Shown: positions 44,582-54,988, counted from the stretch's first letter. The stretch is DNA of 64,000 bases from Flavobacterium sp. MK4S-17 (GCF_009848495.1 NZ_WWEP01000021.1:1-64000), one strand, 5' to 3'. The notes: generated from the sequence alone by a model not told the origin. Made by a program: numbers and translations.

Positions 44582-44589
44582 CAAAAGTA
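44582..44589 (-). promoter_or_regulatory. gcvP -7 promoter element
   Basis: The minus strand reads TACTTTTG, an exact TAnnTTTG box, 33 bases before the gcvP start. A TTTG lies only 12 nt further upstream, closer than usual, so the -33 partner is uncertain. Confidence 0.5.
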
Positions 44590-44630
44590 ATTATTTATGT
44601 TCAAATTTTTATGCGTTACATAGGGGTATT

Positions 44631-44665
44631 TTGTGAATGTTTCAACAATTGATAATAACTTTTGT
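44631..44665 (+). promoter_or_regulatory. Candidate promoter of the UbiA-like gene
   Basis: TTTG (44631-44634), 22 nt, then TAACTTTTG (44657-44665), close to TTG-N17-23-TAnnTTTG, 22 bases before the start codon and divergent from gcvP. Confidence 0.4.
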
Positions 44666-44686
44666 GATATTCATTATTTTTACTGA

Positions 44687-45508
44687 ATGAAACTTTTGCA
44701 GCAGCTTTTTAATATTTATATATATGGCAGCATACATGTAGCAGTATCTGTACTTTCGCTGGTGCTGATGACTAACCATATGTTTGCCCTGCCCTTTGAT
44801 TGGGCTATAGCTGTGTTTGCCTTTTGCGGCACTATGTTCAGTTATAATTTTATGAAATACGACGGGCTTTTTCGTGTAAAAAAGGTTGCTTCCGCAAGAG
44901 TTAAATTCATAGTAGCGCTTAGTACAGTTGCCTTGGTAGCCGCCGGATTTTGCTTTTTTTTCCTAAGGGAGGTTACGCAAATAACTGCAGTGTTGTTTTT
45001 AGGCTTTACAGCACTTTATACCGTTCCGTTTTTTCCTAATACAAAAAGCCTGAGAAACTGGAGTGGTATAAAAATTTATATTGTGGCATTATGCTGGGCA
45101 GGGATTACAACCCTTTTGCCTTTATTAGACGCCGGTGTTGCCTTATCTACAGATGTTTATTTAAAATTTGCACAACGCTTCCTGCTGATAATTGTACTGA
45201 TATTGATTTTCGAGATAATCGACCTTAAGGAAGATGACCCCCACCTGAAAACGATACCGCAGCAAGTAGGGGTTAAAAATACCAAAATACTGAACCTTTT
45301 ACTTTTAATTCCTTTTTATGTACTGGAATTATTTAAATCGGTTATAGATGGTTACCAGCTTATAATAAACATAATACTGGTTATAGCAGTAGCACTGTTT
45401 ACTGTTTTTGCCACCCCGAACCGTCCCAAATTATATACTCTTTTTTGGGTTGAAAGCATACCTATACTATGGTACGGCCTGGTGGTGCTTAAAAGTATAA
45501 TTCACTAA
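44687..45508 (+). CDS. UbiA-like polytopic membrane protein
   Basis: A 273-aa protein with about eight hydrophobic segments. FEIIDLKEDDPHLKTIPQQVG matches the second Asp-rich motif of UbiA prenyltransferases (DxxxD...KT.P...G). The first motif, NDxxDxxxD, is not present: the equivalent place reads FSYNFMKYDGLF. It may therefore be a diverged or non-catalytic family member. It stands alone between gcvP and a convergent peptidase gene, with no quinone or isoprenoid genes around it. Confidence 0.7.
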   Translation: MKLLQQLFNIYIYGSIHVAVSVLSLVLMTNHMFALPFDWAIAVFAFCGTMFSYNFMKYDGLFRVKKVASARVKFIVALSTVALVAAGFCFFFLREVTQITAVLFLGFTALYTVPFFPNTKSLRNWSGIKIYIVALCWAGITTLLPLLDAGVALSTDVYLKFAQRFLLIIVLILIFEIIDLKEDDPHLKTIPQQVGVKNTKILNLLLLIPFYVLELFKSVIDGYQLIINIILVIAVALFTVFATPNRPKLYTLFWVESIPILWYGLVVLKSIIH

Positions 45509-45537
45509 AAGAAACTGCTTTCAAAAGTTAATTTAAT

Positions 45538-47565
45538 TTAAAGCAAGCCAGCTCTTTTTAGTAACGCATCCGGTTTGGGTTCCTGCCCCCTGAAACGTTT
45601 GTATAAAATCATAGGATGTTCGGTACCGCCTTTGGAAAGGATATTATCCCTGAATTTAGTTGCAACTTCTTTATTAAATATGCCTTTTTCCTTAAAATAT
45701 TCAAAAGCATCTGCATCCAGTACTTCAGCCCATTTATAGCTGTAATACCCTGAGGAATAACCGCCCTGGAAAATATGTGAAAAGGCAGTACTCATCGCGT
45801 TTTCTGAAACATCAGGATAAAGCTGTGTGGGTGCAAATTGCTCCATTTCAAAAGTTTTAACATCATTAATGTGTTGCGGGTTTTCGCTGTGCCAACCCAT
45901 ATCAAGCAATCCGAAACTTAGCTGGCGAAGTGTTGCCATACCTTCCATAAAGCTGGCGCTTTCCCTTATTTTTTCAATATATTCCATGGGTATCATTTCG
46001 CCGGTTTTATAATGGCGTGCAAAAAGTGCCAGTGCTTCCGGCTCATAACACCAGTTTTCCATAACCTGGCTTGGCAGTTCCACAAAGTCCCAATATACAC
46101 TGGTGCCACTCAGGCTGGGATAGGTAGTATTCGCAAGCATGCCATGCAGCGCATGCCCAAATTCATGAAACAGCGTTGTAACCTCGTTAAAAGTAAGTAG
46201 CGACGGCTTTGTTTCGGTAGGTTTTGTAAAATTACACACGATAGAAACATGCGGCCTTTCGTTTATCCCGTTTTTGATGTACTGAGGTTTATAGGATGTC
46301 ATCCATGCGCCATTACGTTTTCCTTTACGTGGGAAGAAATCAGCATAAAAAACAGCAATAAAGTTTCCGTTTTCATCTGTAACTTCATAAGTGGTTACAT
46401 CTTTATGATATTTATCTATATCTTCAACCTCATTAAACTGCAATCCGTAAAGTTTTCCGGCTATGGTAAAAGCGCCATTCAGCACATTGTCAAGTTTAAA
46501 ATAAGGCTTCAGCTTTTCATCATCAAGATTAAAAAGTTTTTGCTTCAGCTTTTCACTATAATAAGCACCATCCCATTTTTCCAGTTTTTCCGGCCCGCCC
46601 GTTTCCTTTGCAAAAGCGGTTAATTCACTAAACTCTTTTTGCGCGGCAGGTTTGGCTTTAAGTAACAGGTCATTTAAAAACTCTTTTACTTTTTGCGGAC
46701 TTTCGGCCATGCGCTCTTCAAGTACAAAATCTGCATGCGATTTATACCCTAAAAGGTTAGCGCGCTCATGGCGCAGTTTTACTATTTGCAATACTATTTC
46801 CTGATTGTCAAACTCATTGCGTTTAAACCCTTTCGCGCCAAAAGCAATTGCCATTTCTTTGCGCAGTTCCCTGTTGTCTGCATAGGTTACAAAAGGCATA
46901 TAGCTTGGAAAGTCAAGGGTGAAAACCCATCCTTCTTTTTCCAGGCTCATGGCAAGCTCACGTGCCGCTTCTACAGTACCTTCCGGTAATCCGGAAAGGT
47001 CTTTTTCTTCAGTAATATGCAGTTGGAAAGCGTGAGTTTCTGCCAGTACATTCTCGCCAAACTGTAAACTTAGTTTGGAAAGTTCTTTATCAATTTCGCG
47101 CAGCCTGTTCTTTTTGTCCTCCGGCAGGTTGGCCCCGTTGCGAGAAAAGCCTTTGTATTTTTTTTCCAAAAGTGTTTTCTGCTCTGTTGTAAGCTCAAGG
47201 CTGTCCCTTTTGTTATAAACGGCTTTTACCCTTTCAAATAAATCTTTGTTGAGCCTTACATCATTCCCAAATTCAGATAGCATTGGCGAAACTTCCTGTG
47301 CTATTTTTTGTATTTCGTCATTTGTTTCTGCCGAATGCAGGTTAAAAAAAATGGAAGAAACCCTTTCCAGCATTTCGCCGCTGTAGGACATGGCAGCAAT
47401 GGTATTTTCAAAAGTTGGTTCTTCCGGATTGTTTACTATATCGTCAATTTCCTTTTTTGCTTTTTCAATACCTTCTGTAAATGCAGGCAGGAAGTCTTCA
47501 TTTTTTATTTTGCTGAAAGGTGCTGTATCGTGCTTAGTGGTAAATTTATGTGTAAGTACATTCAT
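45538..47565 (-). CDS. M3-family zinc metallopeptidase (oligopeptidase A / Dcp type)
   Basis: A 675-aa oligopeptidase that degrades short peptides. The zinc motif is LFHEFGHALHGM (His467, Glu468, His471) with the downstream Glu in the SQVMENWCYEPEAL segment. The N-terminal FSKIKNEDFLPAFTEGIEKA is characteristic of the Dcp/OpdA branch. No signal peptide is evident, so it is probably cytosolic. It lies 24 nt downstream of purE on the same strand. Confidence 0.93.
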   Translation of the reverse strand: MNVLTHKFTTKHDTAPFSKIKNEDFLPAFTEGIEKAKKEIDDIVNNPEEPTFENTIAAMSYSGEMLERVSSIFFNLHSAETNDEIQKIAQEVSPMLSEFGNDVRLNKDLFERVKAVYNKRDSLELTTEQKTLLEKKYKGFSRNGANLPEDKKNRLREIDKELSKLSLQFGENVLAETHAFQLHITEEKDLSGLPEGTVEAARELAMSLEKEGWVFTLDFPSYMPFVTYADNRELRKEMAIAFGAKGFKRNEFDNQEIVLQIVKLRHERANLLGYKSHADFVLEERMAESPQKVKEFLNDLLLKAKPAAQKEFSELTAFAKETGGPEKLEKWDGAYYSEKLKQKLFNLDDEKLKPYFKLDNVLNGAFTIAGKLYGLQFNEVEDIDKYHKDVTTYEVTDENGNFIAVFYADFFPRKGKRNGAWMTSYKPQYIKNGINERPHVSIVCNFTKPTETKPSLLTFNEVTTLFHEFGHALHGMLANTTYPSLSGTSVYWDFVELPSQVMENWCYEPEALALFARHYKTGEMIPMEYIEKIRESASFMEGMATLRQLSFGLLDMGWHSENPQHINDVKTFEMEQFAPTQLYPDVSENAMSTAFSHIFQGGYSSGYYSYKWAEVLDADAFEYFKEKGIFNKEVATKFRDNILSKGGTEHPMILYKRFRGQEPKPDALLKRAGLL

Positions 47566-47589
47566 AGTTTATATTGCCTTTATTGACAA

Positions 47590-48078
47590 TTATTCATTTG
47601 TTTTCAGTTCTGCAGATGCCTTATTCACTGCGTCTTTAAGGCTAAGCTTATAGGCTATTATTTTAGCCTGTATTATTTTGTTTTGGCTGCCAAGTATTTG
47701 TGCTGCCAGTATGCCGGCGTTTTTAGCTCCGTTTAGTGCCACAGTAGCTACGGGAACTCCGCCCGGCATTTGCAATATGGAAAGCATGCTGTCCCACCCG
47801 TCAATAGAATTACTGGACTTTACAGGCACGCCAATAACCGGAAGCGGCGACATAGCGGCAACCATGCCCGGCAGGTGCGCTGCGCCGCCTGCCCCTGCAA
47901 TTATTACGGCTATCCCTTTTGTATGTGCATCTTTGCTGAATTCATACAGTTTTTCCGGTGTGCGGTGTGCCGATACTATATCTACTTCGGTTTCAATGCC
48001 AAAATCCTTAAGGATGTTTATAGCTTCCTGCATTACGGGCATATCGGATATACTGCCCATTATTACTGCTACCTTCAT
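47590..48078 (-). CDS. purE: N5-carboxyaminoimidazole ribonucleotide mutase PurE
   Basis: Class I PurE of purine synthesis, converting N5-CAIR to CAIR. The 162-aa protein has the substrate loop [11 protein letters not shown] (7-17), SAHRTPE (36-42), [15 protein letters not shown] and GVPV. It follows purK by 2 nt, the usual pair, where PurK makes its substrate. Confidence 0.97.
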   Translation of the reverse strand: MKVAVIMGSISDMPVMQEAINILKDFGIETEVDIVSAHRTPEKLYEFSKDAHTKGIAVIIAGAGGAAHLPGMVAAMSPLPVIGVPVKSSNSIDGWDSMLSILQMPGGVPVATVALNGAKNAGILAAQILGSQNKIIQAKIIAYKLSLKDAVNKASAELKTNE

Positions 48079-48080
48079 AA

Positions 48081-49235
48081 TTATTTACTGATTACCTTAA
48101 TTGTATTCTTTACTTCTTCTGCTATTTTTCTTGCCGTGGCAACATCCTCATTAACTATTGTTACGTGCCCCATTTTACGGAAAGGCCTTGTTTCCCTTTT
48201 TCCGTATATGTGTGGTGTTACCCCGGGTTGGCTTAATATTTTTTCAATATTTTCATAAACTACATCGCCTGTAAAACCTTCCGCGCCTACAAGGTTTACC
48301 ATTATGCCTGCTGCTTTACTACCGGTGTTACCCAAAGGCAGGTTTAATATTGCCCTTAAATGCTGTTCAAATTGCGATGTATAACTTGCTTCTATTGAAT
48401 AATGCCCGCTGTTGTGCGGCCTGGGGGCAACTTCGTTTACCAATATATCGTCATCTTCCGTCTGGAACATTTCAACAGCCAAAAGCCCCACGTGGTTAAA
48501 TGCGCGGCTCACTTCAAGCGCAACAGTTTTTGCTTTTTCGGCAACTTTATTATCAATTCGTGCTGGGCAAATAACATATTCAACCTGGTTGGCTTCCGGG
48601 TGAAACTCCATTTCCACCACCGGATAGGTTTTAATTTCTCCTTGCGGGTTTCGGGCAACAATTACCGCCAGCTCATTTTTAAACGGAACCATAGCTTCTG
48701 CTATGCACTGTACATTGGGTAAATTATCAAGGCTTTCTTTATTTTTTATAACTTTTACTCCCATGCCGTCATAGCCGCCTTCTGTACTTTTCCATACAAA
48801 AGGTATAACTACGCTGCCGTTTTCTACAGCCTGTTTTAAATCATGGGCGTTTTCAAATCTTTTATAGGCTGCGGTAGGTATATTGTTTTCAGAATAAAAA
48901 TCTTTTTGTGTGCCCTTATTTTGTATCAGTTTTAATGTTTTTGGCGAAGGGTAAATCTTAATTCCTTCATCTTCCAGTTTTTCAAGGGCCTGTACATTTA
49001 CATGCTCAATTTCAAAGGTTAGCACATTGGCCTGCCTGCCAAAGTTATAGACAGTATCAAAGTCCATAAGGCTTCCTTTTACAAATTTATTGCAGCCTGT
49101 TTTGCAGGGCGCTTCATCACTTGGGTCTAAAACATAGGTTTGTATATCAAATTTCCGGGTTTCGGTAAGGAGCATTTTTCCCAGTTGGCCGCCTCCTAAT
49201 ATTCCAAGTTTAAAATCGGAAGAAAAATAATTCAT
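48081..49235 (-). CDS. purK: N5-carboxyaminoimidazole ribonucleotide synthase PurK
   Basis: ATP-grasp enzyme making N5-CAIR from AIR, bicarbonate and ATP. The 384-aa protein has the N-terminal [12 protein letters not shown], the ATP-binding [13 protein letters not shown], and the metal/catalytic [17 protein letters not shown] segment. First gene of the purK-purE unit, with an exact -7 promoter box 24 bases upstream. Confidence 0.96.
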   Translation of the reverse strand: MNYFSSDFKLGILGGGQLGKMLLTETRKFDIQTYVLDPSDEAPCKTGCNKFVKGSLMDFDTVYNFGRQANVLTFEIEHVNVQALEKLEDEGIKIYPSPKTLKLIQNKGTQKDFYSENNIPTAAYKRFENAHDLKQAVENGSVVIPFVWKSTEGGYDGMGVKVIKNKESLDNLPNVQCIAEAMVPFKNELAVIVARNPQGEIKTYPVVEMEFHPEANQVEYVICPARIDNKVAEKAKTVALEVSRAFNHVGLLAVEMFQTEDDDILVNEVAPRPHNSGHYSIEASYTSQFEQHLRAILNLPLGNTGSKAAGIMVNLVGAEGFTGDVVYENIEKILSQPGVTPHIYGKRETRPFRKMGHVTIVNEDVATARKIAEEVKNTIKVISK

Positions 49236-49258
49236 TTTTGTGTTGTTGTTTATAGTGC

Positions 49259-49266
49259 CAAAGATA
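49259..49266 (-). promoter_or_regulatory. purK -7 promoter element
   Basis: The minus strand reads TATCTTTG, an exact TAnnTTTG box ending 24 bases before the purK start. No good TTG at the usual 17-23 nt distance was found. Confidence 0.5.
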
Positions 49267-49446
49267 CTTAAAGCCTTAAAAATTTGCTATTAATTAAGCA
49301 ATATTTATAAAAGCGGCCAGCAGGTGCAAGAGTAATTCCTGTAGTAATTTTACGTAATTTTAGCATTTGTGAAAGTCAATTATTACAAATTAAGTTGTAA
49401 TTTGTGATTAAGAAAAGTTGTAGGGCCGTTTGAAAATTATAGAAAG

Positions 49447-50910
49447 ATGAGGTTATCAGTAGAGCGCAAACCTGTAAAGGTATTACCGGATACTAAAAGG
49501 GTTATTGCACGTTTCTTTTTTAATGGGGAAGAACGTGCACTGGAGTTGATAAAGAAAATACTTGCAATGGATAAGGAAAAGGTGTTTTCCATAACATCAC
49601 CCTTGCTGCAGGATTTTTCCAAAAGGCACAGGAGTATTACAAAAAAGCTTTTACAGCACTGTGAAAGGGTGAGGCCGATTATAGAAAAGCTGGGTGCTGA
49701 CTATAATGCCCTGGATGAATTTACAAAACTGCTGATAGGTTCCTATTTTACCCATGAATATTCTATTGAATCGGCGGCGTTTTTCAATCCTTCGGTGGTT
49801 CAGGATCCTGACCAGACAAACCTTGAAGAAGGCCAGCTTCGTGTTATCTTAAGTTTTCGTGCGGTAGGAGAGGGGCATGTTTCATCGGTTGTTTTCCGCA
49901 GGGCTATTATTGACAGGAATAATAATATTACTGTAATACCGGCAGGTAATTATATTGATGAGGCCGAGAAAATACATAACCTGGTATATCATAAAAGGCA
50001 GTTTATAAAAAAGGCGCAGGAAGAAGACATAAACGATGAGTTTCTTAAAATAGTGGATGAAAAGCTGGAAGACCGCTTTGATTACCAACAGCTGAAGGCA
50101 CTTATACTGGAAGTAAAAAAGAATACCACCGACAGGAAAACAATAATGCAGTATAATTCCATTTTGGCATTGTCTGACAGCTATCGCAGGATAAGCTTTT
50201 CAAAGGATACCGATATAAGCGACAGGGTTATTTTCCCTATTTCGGACTTTGAGATTAAAGGTATTGAAGATGCCCGTTTTGTACGCTTTACAGAGGATAA
50301 CGGCAGGGTGGTATATTATGCCACATATACGGCTTACGATGGATTGCACATAATGCCCAAACTTTTAAAAACCACCGACTTTTACGAATTTAAAACCAGC
50401 CCGCTTCATGGGGAGGGTGCGCGCAATAAAAACCTTGCACTTTTTCCACGTAAGATAAATGGGCGGTATGCCATGCTTTCACGGATTGACGGCTGGAACA
50501 ATTACCTGATGTATTCCGACAACATTAATGAATGGGAAAATCCTATTAAAATACAGGAGCCTGAGCACCCATGGGAACTGGTGCAGATTGGAAACTGCGG
50601 CTCGCCAATTGAAACAGAATACGGATGGCTGGTAATAACCCACGCAGTAGGCTCTATGCGCCGCTACAGTATAGGGGCTTCCCTGCTGGATATAAATAAT
50701 CCTGAAAAAGAAATAGGCAGGCTTAAAGAACCTTTAATTATGCCCAACCCTGACGAACGGGAAGGATATGTACCCAACGTGGTATATTCCTGCGGGTCTA
50801 TTATACATAATGGCGAACTTGTAATACCCTATGGGCTTTCTGACCACAGTTCGGGCTTTGCTACCGTAAATCTTAAAACACTGCTGGAAAGGCTTATGCA
50901 GGGCGGTTAA
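49447..50910 (+). CDS. Glycoside hydrolase family 130 protein (mannoside phosphorylase/hydrolase type)
   Basis: A 487-aa five-bladed-propeller enzyme of GH130, a family acting on beta-mannosides mostly by phosphorolysis. The hallmark GIEDARF is present with the catalytic Asp275. Other blocks are FRRAIIDRNNNI, KNLALFPRKINGRYAMLSRID, GNCGSPIETEYGWLVITH and YVPNVVYSCGSI. The N-terminal 130 residues form a helical extension. Phosphorylase versus hydrolase activity cannot be decided by eye. The next gene is an MFS exporter/importer 62 nt downstream. Confidence 0.88.
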   Translation: MRLSVERKPVKVLPDTKRVIARFFFNGEERALELIKKILAMDKEKVFSITSPLLQDFSKRHRSITKKLLQHCERVRPIIEKLGADYNALDEFTKLLIGSYFTHEYSIESAAFFNPSVVQDPDQTNLEEGQLRVILSFRAVGEGHVSSVVFRRAIIDRNNNITVIPAGNYIDEAEKIHNLVYHKRQFIKKAQEEDINDEFLKIVDEKLEDRFDYQQLKALILEVKKNTTDRKTIMQYNSILALSDSYRRISFSKDTDISDRVIFPISDFEIKGIEDARFVRFTEDNGRVVYYATYTAYDGLHIMPKLLKTTDFYEFKTSPLHGEGARNKNLALFPRKINGRYAMLSRIDGWNNYLMYSDNINEWENPIKIQEPEHPWELVQIGNCGSPIETEYGWLVITHAVGSMRRYSIGASLLDINNPEKEIGRLKEPLIMPNPDEREGYVPNVVYSCGSIIHNGELVIPYGLSDHSSGFATVNLKTLLERLMQGG

Positions 50911-50972
50911 TTATTTTCTTTTTTTAAAACCCTTCCCCCTTACTGTTGTATATTTGCCAAAATTTTTCAGGT

Positions 50973-52256
50973 ATGGAGCAGGACGGGGGCAATAACAGCC
51001 GGTCCGGTTTCTTTAAAAAGAACCCGGTACTGAAAATCCGTGAATTCCTTTCATTTTTAAGCATACGGTTTGGGCTCATTTTTGCGCTCAACATGCAAAT
51101 CACAATTATTTTTTATTGGGTTTACCATATAACCAATGATAAACTTGCGTTGGGTTTTGTAGGTCTCGCTGAAGTTATACCTGCTATAGGCTGTTCGCTT
51201 TTTGCAGGCCATTTTGTTGACCTTTCCGAAAAGCGTAAAATGGTGCTTACCTGTATTATAGCCTACATATTGCTAGGTGCTTCACTTTTTATACTTACCA
51301 CACCTTATTCTTTTAATGCGCTTGGCCTACAGCCCACATTATACCTTATTTATTTCCTGGTATTTTGCGGTGGGGTAATCCGCTCCTTCATGGGGCCTTC
51401 GGTATTTTCACTATTCGGGCTTATTGTTCCGCGTAAAAATTATGCCAATGCTACAAGCTGGAGTAGTATGGCATGGCAGACAGGTTCTGTTATCGGGCCT
51501 TTGGCAGCAGGTGTACTTATCGCTTTTGATGGGGTTATAGCAGGTATGCTTGCAGTAGTTGCTGTAGAGCTGCTTTTACTTATACCCATACTCTCAATAA
51601 GTACAAAGCCCATACTTAAAAAGGAAAAGGAACCTATACTGCAAAGCCTTACCATGGGGATAAAGTTTGTTGTAAAAACACCTGCGCTATTAGGTGCACA
51701 GTTACTGGATATGTTTTCTGTACTCTTTGGCGGTGCTATAGCGTTGCTTCCGGTATATCAAAAGGAAATACTGCATGTAGATGAGGTTGGCTTTGGTATT
51801 TTAAGGGCTGCCCCGGGAATAGGCGCTTTGCTTACGCTAGGCATCCTTGCTTTTTTGCCATTGCGCACACATCCCGGCAGGAAACTTTTTGCTGCAGTAA
51901 CAGGCTTTGCACTCTGTATAATTGGTTTCGGTATATCAACCAACTTCATACTTTCTTTTTTTATGCTGCTTTTTTCAGGTATGTTCGATGCTGTAAGTGT
52001 GGTAATAAGGAGTACCATATTACAGCTTGTAACACCTGACAATATGCGGGGACGAGTTGCTTCGGTAAATACTATGTTTGTTAGTTCCTCAAATGAGCTT
52101 GGCGATTTTGAAAGTGGCGTAATGGCGCACTGGCTTGGCACCGTAAGGGCTGTTGTGGTAGGGGGCTGCCTTACCTTGGGGGTAGTGGCAGTTACATTTT
52201 TCAGTGCACCGCAACTGCGTAAATTTGGCTATGAAGAGGAAGAAGTTAAAGAGTAA
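50973..52256 (+). CDS. MFS transporter
   Basis: A 12-segment major facilitator protein of about 427 aa. ATG 50973 (MEQDGGNNSRSG) is chosen over an in-frame TTG nine codons upstream. Segments such as FVGLAEVIPAIGCSLFAGHFVD with SEKRKM, the loop after helix 2, and GAALLPVYQKEIL-like motifs resemble the EntS/enterobactin-exporter branch. The substrate is unknown. The GH130 gene upstream may hint at a sugar, but no shared operon is proved. Confidence 0.87.
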   Translation: MEQDGGNNSRSGFFKKNPVLKIREFLSFLSIRFGLIFALNMQITIIFYWVYHITNDKLALGFVGLAEVIPAIGCSLFAGHFVDLSEKRKMVLTCIIAYILLGASLFILTTPYSFNALGLQPTLYLIYFLVFCGGVIRSFMGPSVFSLFGLIVPRKNYANATSWSSMAWQTGSVIGPLAAGVLIAFDGVIAGMLAVVAVELLLLIPILSISTKPILKKEKEPILQSLTMGIKFVVKTPALLGAQLLDMFSVLFGGAIALLPVYQKEILHVDEVGFGILRAAPGIGALLTLGILAFLPLRTHPGRKLFAAVTGFALCIIGFGISTNFILSFFMLLFSGMFDAVSVVIRSTILQLVTPDNMRGRVASVNTMFVSSSNELGDFESGVMAHWLGTVRAVVVGGCLTLGVVAVTFFSAPQLRKFGYEEEEVKE

Positions 52257-52260
52257 ACCT

Positions 52261-52809
52261 TTACTTTATACTTTTAAGTACTTCCCTTGCGGCCACTTTA
52301 TAAGCCGCGGTATGGTGTTGAAAATCCTGTTGTAATATATGTTTCAGTTCAGGGTAAATCCAATCCTGTTTTTTGCCGAGTAAATAAAGTGCTCTCATAG
52401 CATACGCTTTTGCAGCGACCTTGCCCTCCGGGTTGATTAACCAGTCAAAACAGGCTTCTGTAATAAGCTGTATATGGCCTTTTGTTAGAAAGTCGCTCTC
52501 CTCCTGGTGCTGTACGGCAAAAAGACAGATTTTTGATAAAGAGCGTATGGCACCATCATGTTTAAGGCTGCTTATTGAATTGCAGAAATGGTCAAGATAG
52601 GGTAAAAGCCATTCAATTTGCTGTTCTAATACCAGTTCAAGTATCCAGCAGGCTTTATGGTAATCCTTATCCTTAACATCCGTTGCCATGCCAAGCAAAT
52701 CCGAAAACAGGGATATATCGGCTAATACCATGCCCGAAAGCTCATCGCGTATGGGGCGGTGTGCGGTACTGCCCGCTACTTTACGGCGAAATGAGTTTTT
52801 TATTTCCAC
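52261..52809 (-). CDS. Helical repeat protein of unknown function
   Basis: A 182-aa cytosolic protein, nearly all helical, with HEAT-like repeats (ACWILELVLEQQIEWLLPYLDHF, then AAKAYAMRALYLLGKKQDW). It has no catalytic motif. Similar proteins in flavobacteria are sometimes labelled adenylosuccinate lyase without support from the sequence. It is convergent with the MFS gene and lies just after the TonB receptor gene. Confidence 0.75.
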   Translation of the reverse strand: MEIKNSFRRKVAGSTAHRPIRDELSGMVLADISLFSDLLGMATDVKDKDYHKACWILELVLEQQIEWLLPYLDHFCNSISSLKHDGAIRSLSKICLFAVQHQEESDFLTKGHIQLITEACFDWLINPEGKVAAKAYAMRALYLLGKKQDWIYPELKHILQQDFQHHTAAYKVAAREVLKSIK

Positions 52810-52828
52810 AAAACGAAAATAGCAAAAA

Positions 52829-54907
52829 TTAAAACAGGTAGCTTACAGAAATATTACCATAGTAATTTACGGGCTGCCCGGGGTAGTAATAGCGGGGTGC
52901 TGCACCGCCAAAACCAGTAGCATTAACAAGCACCATTGAGGCATAATGGGTATTGGTTACGTTATTTGCCCCTGCTGAAATGTGGGCTGTTAACTGTGGT
53001 AACGGGTTAAAGCGGTAGCCTGCCTTTATATTAAGCAGGTTATAAGAATCTGCATAGGCCGAATTAGCATCATTAAGCGGTATGCTGTCGGTAAAATAGT
53101 AATCGGCTGAAAAGTATAAGCCTGTACTGCTTTCAGCCAGTAAGCCTGCATTTAATTTATTTCTGGGTACGCCAGTCAGCTCATTGCCGGAATAATCGCT
53201 GCCGTTATTCATAAAATCCTTAAATTCATAATTACCTATAGAGGCACTTGCATACGGCTGAACTGAAAATCCTGCTGTAAACGGATAAAAATATTTAACA
53301 AGCGCTTCAATACCCTGGTGCAGTGTCTGGCCTGCATTTACACCAACATACCTGTCATCGTCCACACGCTGTGCTACAAGCAGGTTGTTTATCTGCATGT
53401 TGTAAACAGCAAATTCTGCATAAAGCGTTTTTTTGAGCAGGTAAAATTTACCGCCAATTTCAAAATTATAGCCGCTTTCAGGTTTAATGTCAGGATTTAT
53501 TCTGCCTTCGGGAGTAAGTGTTTCTTCTATTGCCGGCATTGAAAAGCCCCGGCTTGCGGAGGCATATAATGTTTGTATTGGGCTAAACTTATATAATAAT
53601 GATGCCTGTGGCAGCCAAATGGCTCTATATTCATAATCCTGTGAGGAAGCATTTTCAGGAGGAAAAGAGCTGTCGAGCCTGAATTGCGTTTTATTATAAT
53701 TTAAACCTGCCTGTACTTCAATTTTTTTTGACAGTTGTACCCGCAGTTGGCTAAAGGCATTAATAAAGTTGCGCTTTTGTTCATTTTGTGTTAACCGTTC
53801 TCCCTGCAGGCTGCCTTTTCCGTTGTTTTGCTCATAAAGGTTTTCAAAAGTACCGCCTTTAAAGCCATCTTTAAAATATTCCATCCCTGCTATGAAGTGA
53901 AATTTTACACTCCCTGTGCTAAAATCTCCCGAAAATTGAGTACGTGCACCGTAGGCTATATTCTTCTGGGTTAGGATATCAAACGGGCGGGGCTCATAAT
54001 TTTCTTTTGCATTTATAAACACCGATGTGGCATTTTCCAGCCAGCGGGCAGCCTGCCAGTTATAGGAAAGCCCACCTAAATAGGAGTCATATTCTTCATA
54101 CCCTTTTGCAGCTTTCCAGGTAAAGGCAGCGGCACGCGGGTTATTTTCAAAAGCAGACTTATCTACAGAGCTTGGTATGTAGGCTTTCATATAAGTATAA
54201 TTGCCAAAATATGTAAGGTTATTATTCCCTTTCCTTAAAATATCGCCTGCCAGTGTTATGCCTTCCCTGTTATAGGAACTGTTCTCCCTGTAGCCGTCGG
54301 TTTCCAATTTATGGTAATTAAGGTTAAGGCTGCCGCCTTTGGTTTCAAGCCCGTAATTTATAGTGTTCTTCGCTAAACCGAAAGAGCCGTGCGTACTGCT
54401 TACCGCAACACGGCTGCCTGGGCCAGCACTGTGCTTCGGGTTAATTATTATAGCACCCCCAAGCCCTGCACCATAAAGGCTGGAAAGCGGGCCTTTTATA
54501 ATTTCAATAGTACTGATAGCTTCAAGGTCTATATCTTCTATAGTGGTTTCACTGTCACCCGATGTAAGCGGTATGCTGCCATAAAACGCCCTTATTTTAT
54601 TTGTACCGTAGGGCGTGCGTGCACCGATACCCCTTATGCTTATCCTGTTGGTATTTAAGCTCCCTGATTGCATAAATATGCCGGGAAGCGTGTTAAGTAC
54701 GGGAGCAATATCGCTAAGGTTATTGCGCTGTATTTCGGAGGGAGAAAGCAACCCTATTGCAGCGGGTGTATTCAAAAGGCTGTCATTAACATGATAGTTG
54801 CTTATAACCACTTCCTGCAAAACTTTGTTATTGCTTAGGGAGTCAGCAGGGGTTTGGGCTAATGCGTAACTGCACATTAAAAGCAATAGGCTATACCTGT
54901 AGGGCAT
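52829..54907 (-). CDS. TonB-dependent outer membrane receptor
   Basis: A 692-aa beta-barrel receptor with signal peptide (MPYRYSLLLLMCSYALAQ). The plug domain has LQEVVISNYHVNDSLL as TonB box region, then RISIRGIGARTPYG and IEIIKGPLSSLYGAGLGGAIII. The barrel strands end in the terminal Phe (YGNISVSYLF). It lacks a carboxypeptidase-like N-terminal domain and no SusD partner is adjacent, so it more likely takes up metals, siderophores or a small cofactor than glycans. Substrate unknown. Confidence 0.93.
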   Translation of the reverse strand: MPYRYSLLLLMCSYALAQTPADSLSNNKVLQEVVISNYHVNDSLLNTPAAIGLLSPSEIQRNNLSDIAPVLNTLPGIFMQSGSLNTNRISIRGIGARTPYGTNKIRAFYGSIPLTSGDSETTIEDIDLEAISTIEIIKGPLSSLYGAGLGGAIIINPKHSAGPGSRVAVSSTHGSFGLAKNTINYGLETKGGSLNLNYHKLETDGYRENSSYNREGITLAGDILRKGNNNLTYFGNYTYMKAYIPSSVDKSAFENNPRAAAFTWKAAKGYEEYDSYLGGLSYNWQAARWLENATSVFINAKENYEPRPFDILTQKNIAYGARTQFSGDFSTGSVKFHFIAGMEYFKDGFKGGTFENLYEQNNGKGSLQGERLTQNEQKRNFINAFSQLRVQLSKKIEVQAGLNYNKTQFRLDSSFPPENASSQDYEYRAIWLPQASLLYKFSPIQTLYASASRGFSMPAIEETLTPEGRINPDIKPESGYNFEIGGKFYLLKKTLYAEFAVYNMQINNLLVAQRVDDDRYVGVNAGQTLHQGIEALVKYFYPFTAGFSVQPYASASIGNYEFKDFMNNGSDYSGNELTGVPRNKLNAGLLAESSTGLYFSADYYFTDSIPLNDANSAYADSYNLLNIKAGYRFNPLPQLTAHISAGANNVTNTHYASMVLVNATGFGGAAPRYYYPGQPVNYYGNISVSYLF

Positions 54908-54988
54908 AATTAATAATTAAAAAAGCTGCTTAAATATTTTCCAAACCATGTAGTGGAATACTATTTAAACAGCCTGTTGAGGTTTTGT

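Noticed and set aside
44550..44686. Glycine riboswitch upstream of gcvP
   Set aside because: The 137-bp divergent region is AT-rich and holds promoter-like boxes but no paired GC-rich aptamer stems.
52261..52809. Adenylosuccinate lyase
   Set aside because: The protein is 182 aa and lacks the lyase signature; only a helical-repeat call is supported.
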